A stretch of 64,000 nt of DNA from Clostridium rhizosphaerae. Lineage in GTDB: Bacteria > Bacillota > Clostridia > Clostridiales > Clostridiaceae. Positions within the stretch are counted from its first letter, which is position 1. Each line of letters starts with the position of its first letter. Below the pieces are notes generated by a model. It ran no database searches and was not told the origin of the DNA. It was given only the letters and a program-made list of their open reading frames with translations. The stretch is from the NCBI RefSeq assembly GCF_016765585.1, contig NZ_JAESWC010000002.1, positions 744,001-808,000 of the forward strand. Direction: 5' to 3'. A program made the translations under genes and the position numbers. Positions 34,195 to 43,173 of this stretch are shown in pieces.

Positions 34195-35631
34195 ATGATG
34201 AAGTATCTACAAAGACTAGGAAAATCTTTAATGCTTCCAGTAGCAGCTCTACCTGTTGCAAGTATATTGATGGGTATTGGTTACTGGATTGACCCTACTG
34301 GATGGGGTGCAAACAGTGTTGTATCAGCTTTCCTTTTAAAAGCAGGCGGTGCCTTAATTGACAACATGGCTATCTTGTTTGCAATTGGTGTAGCTGTAGG
34401 AATGTCTGATGACAATGACGGCACAGCTGGACTTGCGGGACTTGTTTCATGGCTTGTAATTACAACATTACTTGCTCCAGGTGCTGTAGGAATGTTTAAA
34501 CACATTGACGTTAAAGCAGTAGACCCAGCATTTTCAAAAATTCAAACTCAATTTGTCGGTATCGTAGCAGGTTTAATAGGTGCTTACTGCTATAACAAAT
34601 TCAAATCAACAAAATTACCAGACGCTTTAGGTTTCTTCAGTGGAAAAAGAAGTGTTGCCATAGTAACAGCAGCAATGTCAATTTTAGCAGCCCTTATATT
34701 ATTCTTTATTTGGCCTGTTGTTTACGGCGCACTAGTAGCTTTCGGTAAGGCAATAGTATCTACAGGTGCTATCGGTGCAGGTATCTATGCATTCTTTAAC
34801 AGATTGTTAATACCATTTGGTCTTCACCATGCACTTAACTCCGTATTCTGGTTCGACGTAGCTGGAATCAATGACCTTGGTAACTTCTGGTCAGGTAAAG
34901 GAGTACTTGGTCAAACTGGTATGTACATGACTGGTTTCTTCCCAGTAATGATGTTTGGTCTTCCAGCTGGTGCATTAGCTATGTATCATACTGCTAAAGA
35001 CAAGAAGAAGAAGGTTGTTTATGGTTTACTCTTAGCAGCAGCATTATCTTCCTTCTTTACAGGAGTTACAGAGCCAATGGAATTTGCATTCATGTTCCTA
35101 GCTCCAGGACTTTATGTAGTTCACGCTCTATTAACAGGTATTTCTGCAGCAGTTTGTGCTCTTCTACCAGTTAGAGCAGGCTTTAACTTCAGTGCTGGTT
35201 TCGTTGACTGGTTCTTAAGCTTTAAGGCTCCAATGGCTAAAAATCCTCTTATGCTACTCGTAATTGGTTTAGTATTTGCAGTTATCTACTATGTAGTATT
35301 CCGTTTCGTAATTACACACTGGAACTTAAAGACACCTGGTAGAGAAGATGATGATGACGATGAAGTTAATGTAAAACTTTCAAACAATAACTACACAGAA
35401 GTAGCATCCATCATACTAAAAGGTGTTGGAGGAAAAGAAAACGTAACAGCAATTGATAACTGTGTAACTAGATTACGCTTAACAATTAAAGATCAAGCAG
35501 TAGTAAATGAAAAAGTTATTAAATCAGCTGGTGTAGCAGGTGTTATAAGACCTGGAAAAACTAGTTTACAAGTTATTGTAGGAACTCAAGTACAATTTGT
35601 AGCAGATGAATTTAAGAAATTATGTAAGTAA
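34195..35631 (+). CDS. nagE: N-acetylglucosamine-type PTS enzyme IICB
   Basis: 478-residue phosphotransferase permease. The IIC part (residues 1-385) starts YLQRLGKSLMLPVAALPVASILMGIGYWID and contains the sugar-binding GLHHALNSVFWFD and TGVTEPMEFAFMF segments in the form typical of the NAG/glucose group. After a D/E-rich linker (REDDDDDEV) comes the IIB domain with phosphorylated Cys in AIDNCVTRLRL. No IIA domain is fused, so it relies on a separate IIA such as the glucose-type one at 63377. Optimal-codon bias suggests high expression. RBS AAGGAGGGGG. Confidence 0.88.
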   Translation: MMKYLQRLGKSLMLPVAALPVASILMGIGYWIDPTGWGANSVVSAFLLKAGGALIDNMAILFAIGVAVGMSDDNDGTAGLAGLVSWLVITTLLAPGAVGMFKHIDVKAVDPAFSKIQTQFVGIVAGLIGAYCYNKFKSTKLPDALGFFSGKRSVAIVTAAMSILAALILFFIWPVVYGALVAFGKAIVSTGAIGAGIYAFFNRLLIPFGLHHALNSVFWFDVAGINDLGNFWSGKGVLGQTGMYMTGFFPVMMFGLPAGALAMYHTAKDKKKKVVYGLLLAAALSSFFTGVTEPMEFAFMFLAPGLYVVHALLTGISAAVCALLPVRAGFNFSAGFVDWFLSFKAPMAKNPLMLLVIGLVFAVIYYVVFRFVITHWNLKTPGREDDDDDEVNVKLSNNNYTEVASIILKGVGGKENVTAIDNCVTRLRLTIKDQAVVNEKVIKSAGVAGVIRPGKTSLQVIVGTQVQFVADEFKKLCK

Positions 35632-35645
35632 TATATAAGTAATAT

Positions 35646-35676
35646 AAAGGGATGTTGATTTTATCAGCATCCCTTT
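35646..35676. terminator. Terminator between nagE and the MBL gene
   Basis: AAAGGGATGTTGAT pairs with ATCAGCATCCCTTT (one wobble) around a 3-nt loop; T-rich tail on plus. Confidence 0.85.
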
Positions 35677-35686
35677 ATATTAACCC

Positions 35687-36577
35687 TTATTTTGTATACT
35701 TAAGAAACCCATTATCCATAATAAGCTTCAGCTTTTCTATCTCATATAAATATTCAACATATGATGTAAGCATTCTTTGTATAAAAGCATATCTATATGC
35801 GTTTGTCACTCGTATATTAAAGCTTTTAATAACAACTTTCATAATATCTTCCATTGTCATTGATCCATCTATTACTTCATATATGCGCATAGCTCTGCTT
35901 TCATAAAAGTCCATGTTATCGTCTATAAGCTTTTTAATATTATCATATATTCCTTTATGAGCAACCACATACTTGCTGCAGTTCAAATCATAAAGCTTTG
36001 CCTTGCTCTTCATATCTTCGCTTAAAATATAAGCATAGGGCATTTTTGCTCCTTCCATTACCTCGTAGCTTATAAGACAATCTCCTAAATAAGCTGCATC
36101 ATCAGGAGTTATGATACATATATGCGCAGGGCTGTGTCCAGGAGTATGTATTATTTTAAAATCAGCTCCGCATAATGTTATGCTTTCCTGATCCTCTTCT
36201 ATCATAATATCTGTTTTGCAAACCATATGCCCATAGTGTTCTTTAACATCCTTTAATGTCTGACTTTGATAGTAAAGCTTAAGATTAACTGCAGAGCTGC
36301 AGATGTGAGCTTCATAAGCTGACATAGCAATGACACAGTTGTATTTCTCCTTCAAATACGAATTATTTCCAATGTGATCTATATGAGCATGGCTGTTTAA
36401 AATTGCCGCTACTTTAAAATTATTCTTTTCAAGCACTTCCTCAATGCCTTCACGCTCGCCTTTTTTCCAGCCTGTATCAAGCATAATAATTTCTTTTTTG
36501 TTGAGTTTATAAAAAGGGATATAACTCATTCCTGTATCTATGCAAAAGGTATTTCCTTTTACGTTAATTATGTCCAT
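35687..36577 (-). CDS. MBL-fold metallo-hydrolase
   Basis: 296-residue beta-lactamase-fold hydrolase with SHAHIDHIG (HxHxDH metal motif, near residue 63), HTPGHSPAHICI and a later conserved AHKG-type His. The C-terminal third is a helical winged-like extension found in YqjP/LACTB-like members. Substrate unknown (thioester, phosphodiester or glyoxalase II-like). Preceded by AAAGGAGAGA at the start. Transcribed opposite to nagE. Confidence 0.85.
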   Translation of the reverse strand: MDIINVKGNTFCIDTGMSYIPFYKLNKKEIIMLDTGWKKGEREGIEEVLEKNNFKVAAILNSHAHIDHIGNNSYLKEKYNCVIAMSAYEAHICSSAVNLKLYYQSQTLKDVKEHYGHMVCKTDIMIEEDQESITLCGADFKIIHTPGHSPAHICIITPDDAAYLGDCLISYEVMEGAKMPYAYILSEDMKSKAKLYDLNCSKYVVAHKGIYDNIKKLIDDNMDFYESRAMRIYEVIDGSMTMEDIMKVVIKSFNIRVTNAYRYAFIQRMLTSYVEYLYEIEKLKLIMDNGFLKYTK

Positions 36578-36642
36578 ATATATGTCTCTCCTTTCAGTCG
36601 AATCACTGAATACTCTATAATGCTCGTTTTATATATTTGTTT

Positions 36643-36867
36643 AATAATACTGGTGAAGCGAGCATGGAATTTACATTGTAGAAAACATTGAGCGAACATT
36701 AATAAGACTTAACTTATTTTCTTAAAATATGCGTCAAGAAATTTTTTTGTTTGAGCGAGGCGAGTTAAAAAATTTTAGCAGATTTAAAGAAAATAAGTTT
36801 TAGTCTTATATGTGTAGCGAAGTTTTCCTAAATGTAAATTCCATGCGAAAATTTCACCAGTATTATT
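36643..36867. repeat. Long palindromic repeat, copy C
   Basis: Quasi-palindrome with outer arms AATAATACTGGTGAA and TTCACCAGTATTATT, then GCATGGAATTTACATT/AATGTAAATTCCATGC, then AATAAGACTT/AAAACTAAGAC-like arms, and an apex containing TTTGAGCGAGGCGAGTT. The arm GTAGAAAACATTGAGCGAACATTAATAAGACTT links it to copies A, D, E, F. It starts 9 bp after the stop of the GTPase gene on the minus strand. Confidence 0.82.
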
Positions 36868-36876
36868 AGGCAACGT

Positions 36877-38822
36877 TTATTTTAAAAGATGCATTTTACT
36901 CTCTGCCTCGTCCCAGCTTACTATATAAGCCTGCCCCTTTGAACAGAAAATTGAAGAGGAAGTATATTCAATGTCAGCGTTTTTATTATAGCCTTTTCTT
37001 TTAATGACCTCTTCCTCGTTATGACAGTGATGATAGCCTCCAAAAACAAGACTTATGATTCCCCTGCCCTGTGTAAAAGAAGCTAATTCCGTACTGTAGT
37101 TCATAAAATTAACTGCCGGCACCTTGCCTAATATAATCGCTTTATTCTCTAGAATTTTAGGCGGCTCAAAGCTTCCGTATGCACCCTGAATATCTGACAA
37201 AACTCTTCCCATATATTCAAGTTCAACTTTAATTTTAAAATCATAATAAGGCTCTAAAAGTATACTGTTTGCTTTTTCCAGCCCATGTCTTAAAGCCCTA
37301 TAGGCTGCCTCTCTGAAATCCCCGCCTTCTGTATGCTTAATATGGTCTGCTCCTGTTAACAGTGTTATCTTAATGTCTGTAAGAGCCGAGCCTGTAAGGA
37401 TTCCATGGTGCTCTCTTTCAAGAATATGTCTTCCAATTACATTTTGAGCTCCAACAGAAAGGTTGTCTGTATGACATCTGCTTTCAAAAACAGCACCTTT
37501 TCCCCTTTCATTAGGCTCAAGCTTTAAATGTACCTCAGCATAATGCTTTAAAGGTTCAAAGTGACCATAGCCTATAACCTCCGAAGTAATTGTTTCCTTA
37601 TATATTATTTCCGGTGTTCCAAAGCTTACATCCAAGTTAAACCTTTCTTTAACAATCTGTTCTAAAACCTCCAGCTGAATCACACCCATTACGCTGATAT
37701 TAATCTCCTGCAAGGATTCCTCCCAAGTTACTTTAAGGGATGGATCTTCAGAATCCAATATCTTAAAACATCTTAGAATTTCCTTAGGATTCAAAGCCTT
37801 GTCAAATACAACCTTTGATTTAAGTGCAGGTATCATTTCAAAGGAAGTTTTTTCTCTTAAAGCCCCGATGCCGTCCCCTGCTTCTGCTGCTGAGAGTCCT
37901 GTAACTGCAAAAAGCTCCCCTGCCTTTATTTCCTCAGCCGCTTTGAATTTACTGCCGTTATATATTCTTATTTGAGTTATTTTTTCATGAATATTATTTC
38001 CATAGTATATTTCATCTCTAACCCTCAAACTTCCACCTAAGGCTTTAATAAAGGTGACTCTTGCTCCGCTCATATCGTGTCTTATTTTATAAACCCTGCC
38101 TGAAAAAGGTTCGTTCAAATTATAATTTGTAAAGGTCGATTTATGTAATTTTTCTAAGAAGTTATCTGTTCCAATATCCTGAAGAGCAGACCCGCTTAAG
38201 CATGGAAAAATCCTGCAATCCTTAATCATGGCTTTCATGGAAGAAATCCATAAATCAGCCTGATAGCTTCCCTCCATATACTTTTCTAGAAGCACTTCAT
38301 CTCTTTCAGCAATAAATTCTATAAGTTCATCGCTTATTGAATCATTGTTAAGTTTTTCTGTTATATCACAGATATTGTCTGTCAAATTTAATTTAATATC
38401 ACTAATTACAGACTTAACATCTGCACCTGTTCTATCTATCTTATTTATAAAGAAAAGAGTGGGAACCTTGTATTTTCTAAGCAGATTCCATACTGTTTCC
38501 GGATGTGCCTCCACACTTCAACAGCACTTACGATAATAACAGCATAGTCCATAACCCGAATCGCTCTCTCCATTTCTGAAGAAAAGTCTACATGGCCCGG
38601 GGTATCTATTAAAAAATAGTTTGCATCCTTATAAGACATAACCACCTGATCTGCAAATATAGTTATACCCCTTTGCTTCTCTATATCATGGCTGTCTAAA
38701 AAGGCATTTTTATAATCCACTCTTCCCTTTTGTCTTATACTGTTTGTATGATAAAGAAGTGCCTCAGCAAAAGTAGTTTTTCCAGCATCTACATGGGCTA
38801 AAAGTCCTATGATTTTGTTCAT
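36877..38822 (-). pseudogene. Ribosomal-protection-type translation GTPase with a frameshift
   Basis: Restoring one base gives a protein of about 648 residues like TetM/TetP-type elongation-factor-G relatives. The N-terminal frame begins MNKIIGLLAHVDAGKTT (P-loop), with RGITI and DTPGHVDF; the other frame continues EAHPETVWNLLRKYKVPTLFFINKIDRTG and the EF-G-like domains to the end. At 38511-38519 (GAAGTGTGG on the minus strand) a G appears missing, since GAAGGTGTGGAGGCA would read EGVEA in register. So it is either a pseudogene or a sequencing error. RBS GGAGG precedes MNKII at 38822. Tetracycline protection is plausible but not proven. Confidence 0.85.
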
Positions 38823-39009
38823 ATTCATTCCTCCATGATACCCATATTTTAATATATTAATATTACTACACATTTTTATTTTTTGTATAGTACTGTTTAC
38901 TCTTTATAGCTAAGTACCGCAAAATATGCTAAAATTAAAACCATTTCATTAAGTATTAGAAGTATGATATTATAAGAATAATATACAACTGAAAAATGAG
39001 GTGTTAAGA

Positions 39010-39570
39010 TTGAATAGATGTCCATGGTGCGGTACAGATGAATTATATGTAAAATATCATGATGAAGAGTGGGGTGTCCCTGTTCACGAGGAACAAAAGC
39101 ATTTTGAATTTTTAGTGCTTGAATCAGCTCAAGCGGGCTTAAATTGGCTTACCATACTTAGAAAAAGAGAAAACTACAGAGAAGCCTACGATAACTTTGA
39201 TGCAGTTAAGATTTCTAAGTATGATGAAAACAAAGTAAATGAACTTATGCAAAATGCAGGCATTATTAGAAATAGAAGAAAGATTGAAGCTTCAATAAAT
39301 AATGCTAAAGGCTTTTTAGAAATTCAAAAGGAATTCGGAAGCTTTGATAATTACATATGGAGTTTTGTGGATAATAGTCCTGTAATTAATCATTGGAATG
39401 ACATCTCAGAGGTTCCTGCGACTTCAGAGCTATCAGATAAAGTAAGCAAGGATTTAAAGAAAAGAGGCTTTAAGTTCTTAGGCAGCACTATAATATATGC
39501 ACATCTTCAAGCTACAGGTATAATTAATGATCATTTAACAAGCTGCTTCAGACATAATGAAGTTTGTTAA
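39010..39570 (+). CDS. tag: DNA-3-methyladenine glycosylase I
   Basis: Removes 3-methyladenine from alkylated DNA. About 186 residues. Family features: NRCPWCG near the N-terminus with the zinc Cys, HDEEWGVP (zinc His at about 17 and catalytic segment), FEFLVLESAQAGLNWLTIL, and the C-terminal GIINDHLTSCF supplying His and Cys of the zinc snap. TTG start at 39010 lies 6 nt after GAGGTG; a GTG at 39001 overlaps that site. Confidence 0.93.
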   Translation: MNRCPWCGTDELYVKYHDEEWGVPVHEEQKHFEFLVLESAQAGLNWLTILRKRENYREAYDNFDAVKISKYDENKVNELMQNAGIIRNRRKIEASINNAKGFLEIQKEFGSFDNYIWSFVDNSPVINHWNDISEVPATSELSDKVSKDLKKRGFKFLGSTIIYAHLQATGIINDHLTSCFRHNEVC

Positions 39571-39596
39571 TATTATATTTAAAGTGGGGTTTATAT

Positions 39597-39953
39597 ATGG
39601 ATTTACAAGAATTTAGAAATTATTGTTTAAGTAAAAAGGGCGTTACTGAAACATTTCCCTTTGATAATGAAACCTTAGTTCTTAAGGTAGGCTCCAAGAT
39701 GTTTGCTTTAACAAATATAAAAAAGCCTAATCTGGAGATCAATTTAAAATGTGATCCTCTTATGGCTATAGATTTAAGAAGAGAATACAGCTCCATTAAA
39801 CCAGGCTACCATATGAATAAAACTCATTGGAATACCATAGCTGTTGATGGAACTGTACCCGAAGATAAAATTCTATTTTTAATTGATTTGTCCTATGATT
39901 TGGTTTATAAAGGCTTAAAGAAAAGCGAAAAGCTTAGTTTATCAAAATTATAA
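39597..39953 (+). CDS. MmcQ/YjbR family protein
   Basis: 118-residue CyaY-like fold protein of the YjbR/MmcQ family, sometimes described as DNA-binding. Motifs: FRNYCLSKKGVTETFPFDNETLVLKVGSKMFAL and KPGYHMNKTHWNTIAVDG followed by LIDLSYDLVYKGLKK. The ATG at 39597 follows AAGTGGGG. It lies 26 bp after tag and is likely co-transcribed. A palindromic repeat begins 4 bp after its stop. Confidence 0.85.
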   Translation: MDLQEFRNYCLSKKGVTETFPFDNETLVLKVGSKMFALTNIKKPNLEINLKCDPLMAIDLRREYSSIKPGYHMNKTHWNTIAVDGTVPEDKILFLIDLSYDLVYKGLKKSEKLSLSKL

Positions 39954-39957
39954 AAAT

Positions 39958-40199
39958 GGATGCTGAAAAACAGCTTAGACCCAGCGTGTTATTTGAAAAC
40001 GTAGAAGCATTTGAGCAAGCAGCAATAAGACTTTAATTTAAAAATTTATAAAGCCGTTAAGAATCCTATATTGTCTGAGCAAAGCGAGTTTATAGGATTT
40101 AGGCTTTATAAATTTTTAAATTATTAGTCTTATCTGCGAAGCGAAGCTTCCTAGAATTCAAATAACACGCAACAGGTTTAAGCTGTTTTTCAGCATCCC
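39958..40199. repeat. Long palindromic repeat, copy D (best preserved)
   Basis: 242 bp filling the whole space between two convergent genes (stops at 39953 and 40203). Layers from outside in: GGATGCTGAAAAACAGC with its complement; CAGCGTGTTATTTGAA with TTCAAATAACACG; AGCAAGCAGCAATAAGACTT with AGTCTTATCTGCGAAGC; TTTAATTTAAAAATTTATAAAGCC with its near complement; AATCCTATA with TATAGGATT; apex TGTCTGAGCAAAGCGAG. It could fold into a hairpin of over 100 bp and replaces any ordinary terminator here. Confidence 0.9.
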
Positions 40200-40202
40200 C
40201 TT

Positions 40203-41468
40203 CTACTTCATTACTCTTCTAGCACATAAATACTCATCAGTATCATCTAGTGATGATATTCTTACAACTGCTCCGCTGTATGGTGCTTCAATGTAGCAGT
40301 TATTTCCTACATACATACCAACATGATGTGGATCGCTGTAAGTTCCGAAGAAAATTAAGTCTCCAGGCTGCAGGTTCTTTCTATCTACAGCAGTTCCTTC
40401 ATGAATTTGAGTAAAAGTCGTTCTTGTTAAATGTATTCCAAAATGAGCATACACATACTGCATAAGTCCAGAGCAGTCAAAAGCTTGTCTTCCTAAAAGC
40501 TTTTCCATACCGGTTAAATCATGCGATGTATTTTTGTACATATTTATATCCGCTTGTGTAAAAACCTCACCTTCAGCTCCCCATACATAAGGGCATCCTA
40601 AAAATTTATAGGCATATGCTACTACAGCATTTGATGAAGCCGGAGCTGTAGGTGCCCCAGTGTTTCCACGATTAGGCTGCTGATCATTTTTTGTCTGTGC
40701 CTGCGCTATTGCCTGTAGCTGCTTTACTGTATCCTGAACCTGCTTGTCAGAAGCTGCAATTTTATCTTTATAGCCACTTACCTGGCTCATATAATACGCT
40801 TGTCTACTTTTTGCTTCCGCTATTAGCTTCTGCTGATCCTGAGCATCACTTTTAACCTGAGCTAATTTGGCTTCATTGTTCTGCTTATAAACAATCAGCT
40901 GATTTCTATCATTTTCTAAAACATCTTTAGCTTTTTTGATACCTTCCTTTTTATCAGCCAAATCTTTTGTAACTTTTTTATCAAAATTAACTATTGAAAC
41001 AACGGCTTGCGCGTTGCTAATGAACTCATTAAAACTTTTAGACGATAACAGTATGCTGATATATTGATCATTCCCTGCTATGTACATAGCCCTCATTCTT
41101 TTATTAAAAAGCTCTTGCTCGTTTTTAATATCAGCTTCAGCATCTGCCAAGTTTTTTTGAGATATTATAATATCCTTTTCCTTTTGTGCTATCTTCGTGC
41201 TTGTATCCTTGATATTCCTATTAAGATCTTCTATCTTAGAATCAAACATCTGAATCTGAGAATTAAGATTTCTAATATCCTTTTGGGCATCCTCGGCACT
41301 TAATTGACTCTGCTTCATATTTTGATTATACTGACTTTTTTGACCCTCCAGCTGCTGTTTCTGCTGATTGAGAGAATCCACTGTTGGATCAGCAAATACA
41401 GTTGTTCCTGCTGATACTACTAAAGCTGTACATACTAATATACTTGTTATTCTACTTCTTAATCTCAT
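40203..41468 (-). CDS. Secreted NlpC/P60 peptidoglycan endopeptidase with coiled coil
   Basis: 421 residues. Signal peptide of about 27 residues (SRITSILVCTALVVSAGTTVFA), then about 210 residues of coiled coil (QQKQQLEGQKSQYNQ...), a Gln/Pro/Asn-rich linker, and a C-terminal NlpC/P60 domain with catalytic Cys in FDCSGLMQYVY and His in PHHVGMYVG. Coiled coil plus NlpC/P60 is the layout of CwlO-type D,L-endopeptidases that open the wall during growth and need an FtsEX-like activator. Length and order fit clostridial relatives. 3' end abuts repeat D. Confidence 0.9.
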   Translation of the reverse strand: MRLRSRITSILVCTALVVSAGTTVFADPTVDSLNQQKQQLEGQKSQYNQNMKQSQLSAEDAQKDIRNLNSQIQMFDSKIEDLNRNIKDTSTKIAQKEKDIIISQKNLADAEADIKNEQELFNKRMRAMYIAGNDQYISILLSSKSFNEFISNAQAVVSIVNFDKKVTKDLADKKEGIKKAKDVLENDRNQLIVYKQNNEAKLAQVKSDAQDQQKLIAEAKSRQAYYMSQVSGYKDKIAASDKQVQDTVKQLQAIAQAQTKNDQQPNRGNTGAPTAPASSNAVVAYAYKFLGCPYVWGAEGEVFTQADINMYKNTSHDLTGMEKLLGRQAFDCSGLMQYVYAHFGIHLTRTTFTQIHEGTAVDRKNLQPGDLIFFGTYSDPHHVGMYVGNNCYIEAPYSGAVVRISSLDDTDEYLCARRVMK

Positions 41469-41582
41469 CCATCATACTCCCATTCATTGATTTTTACACG
41501 TACTAAAACAACATGCATTGTATATTATTCTATAAATAATAGTAATAACCTTCTAATTTCAACAAAATTTTTCTCGACAAAT

Positions 41583-41613
41583 AAAAAAATGCTAATCTTA
41601 GCAAAGATTAGCA
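41583..41613 (-). terminator. Terminator downstream of the TetR gene
   Basis: TGCTAATCTT pairs with AAGATTAGCA around AGCA, with T-runs outward on the minus strand. A second hairpin (TTTTTAAGAAG/CTTCTTAAAAA, 41616-41658) lies just before it and contains a direct repeat AAGAAGTTATC with 16-bp period. Confidence 0.8.
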
Positions 41614-41682
41614 CCTTTTTAAGAAGTTATCATGATAAGAAGTTATCTTCTTAAAAATTTATATATTTATATATCTGAAAAA

Positions 41683-42282
41683 CTACTTATTAAATAAGCC
41701 CTTATCAAGTATATCCATTACCTTATCAACAACATGGTCAAAATTCTCATTATCTTCGTCAAACATTACATACTTAAGACCGATAAAGTTTGAAACTCCC
41801 ATAAGGAAATAACTTATAACCATCGGATCAGAATCAATTACTTCTCCCTCTTCTTGGGCCTTTATAATACCTTGAGAATATCTGTCTGCAAAGTTGTCGT
41901 AGTAGTCTCTAAAAAGATTCTTATCTATATATAGAGACTCCCATATTATATTATAGGCATGCTTGTTTTCTCTAATATACTTAAGAAAGGTTTTTAGGCC
42001 TACCCTTTCAGCTTCCCTTCTGGTTTTTAAATTTTTAGTTTCAGAACTTATTGCCATACGTATTTGATGGCTGTATCTTAAAAGAAGATATTTATATAAA
42101 AAGTATTTGTCCTTAAAATATATATAAAAAGTTCCAAGAGCTATATCCGCCAAATTTGTTATATCAACTATTGAAGTGTCGTGATAGCCCTTTTGATAGA
42201 AAAGAGTTTCTGCTGCACTGCATATCTTTTCAAGGGTTGCCTGACCTCTTTGGGTTTTTGGAATATTTACTATATCTTCCAT
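41683..42282 (-). CDS. TetR/AcrR family regulator of the CoA-transferase/Liv cluster
   Basis: 199 residues. HTH: QATLEKICSAAETLFYQKGYHDTSIVDITNLADIALGTFYIYFKDKYFLYKYLL. The C-terminal domain is helical with FLMGVSNFIGLKYV near the end. Start ATG at 42282, 8 nt after GAAAGGA. It lies 51 bp after the alpha/beta hydrolase in the same direction. The likely operators are the two related 23-bp dyads in the 51.2-51.5 kb divergent promoter, which would place the whole cluster under its control; this is inference. Confidence 0.85.
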   Translation of the reverse strand: MEDIVNIPKTQRGQATLEKICSAAETLFYQKGYHDTSIVDITNLADIALGTFYIYFKDKYFLYKYLLLRYSHQIRMAISSETKNLKTRREAERVGLKTFLKYIRENKHAYNIIWESLYIDKNLFRDYYDNFADRYSQGIIKAQEEGEVIDSDPMVISYFLMGVSNFIGLKYVMFDEDNENFDHVVDKVMDILDKGLFNK

Positions 42283-42333
42283 GCTGCTTATCCTTTCTAT
42301 CTTGAACTTTGTTACCAAATTATCATACCATAA

Positions 42334-43149
42334 TTATACAATAAATTCAACAGATTGACAATTAACAAAACCCAGTACAAGGCTTGAAAATAAAAGAGGC
42401 TTTTCATACATTGATGCATGACCTGTGCCTGGTAGGACTACAAGCTCTGAAGTACTTATAAGTTCATGAAGCTTTCTCTGTTCTGGCATAGGTGTAATAT
42501 AATCATTTTCGCAGCTTACTATAAGTGTTGGAATTTTTATATTAGGAAGCTTTTCTGTTACATCATGATTATCAGCACTCTCTGTAAGTCTTATCATAGC
42601 CTCCATGAAAGGTTTTTGATTAAATACTTTTTCAGTAAGCAGAGTCTTTCTGTTATCCATCCACTCACTTTTATCATTATAAAACTTTGGCGAGTATATT
42701 ACAGGTATGGTAGTGCAGTAATAATCAAGAGGGTCATTTACACTTCTGTTCCACGCAACACCTATATCCTTAAGCCAAGGTGAGGTTTTTGCTGTGGTAT
42801 TAAATAGTACCATTCTATCAACATACTTTTCATACTTTACTGCAAACTCTAAAGCCACTTCTCCGCCGTAGGATATACCTACTAAGTTTGCTTTATTAAG
42901 CTTAAGCTCATCCAGTAGCGCCTTTAAGACTTCAATCTGAATATCCTGAGTATAGGCTGTATCCATCTTATCTGATCTTCCCTGATCAAGAAAATCTAAA
43001 AGTATAAGCTGATTTTCCTTAGAAAAGACCTCTATAAAAGGCTTCCAGCTTAAGGTAGACATCATAATTCCATTTAATAATACAATAGGTTTTCCCTGAC
43101 CGTAAGTTTCATAATAAATTTGCTTTCCCATAAATTCAAAATAAGACAT
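42334..43149 (-). CDS. Alpha/beta hydrolase
   Basis: 271 residues of the classical alpha/beta-hydrolase fold: oxyanion segment VLLNGIMMS, nucleophile elbow GISYGG, acidic residue in SCENDYIT and catalytic His in GTGHASMYEKP. Similar to C-C bond hydrolases and esterases acting on small substrates. ATG at 43149 is 6 nt after GGGGGA; an ATG 21 nt earlier has no site. It starts 25 bp after the CoA-transferase gene in one operon. Confidence 0.85.
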   Translation of the reverse strand: MSYFEFMGKQIYYETYGQGKPIVLLNGIMMSTLSWKPFIEVFSKENQLILLDFLDQGRSDKMDTAYTQDIQIEVLKALLDELKLNKANLVGISYGGEVALEFAVKYEKYVDRMVLFNTTAKTSPWLKDIGVAWNRSVNDPLDYYCTTIPVIYSPKFYNDKSEWMDNRKTLLTEKVFNQKPFMEAMIRLTESADNHDVTEKLPNIKIPTLIVSCENDYITPMPEQRKLHELISTSELVVLPGTGHASMYEKPLLFSSLVLGFVNCQSVEFIV

Positions 43150-43173
43150 CTTAATTCCCCCATTCTTCAATGT

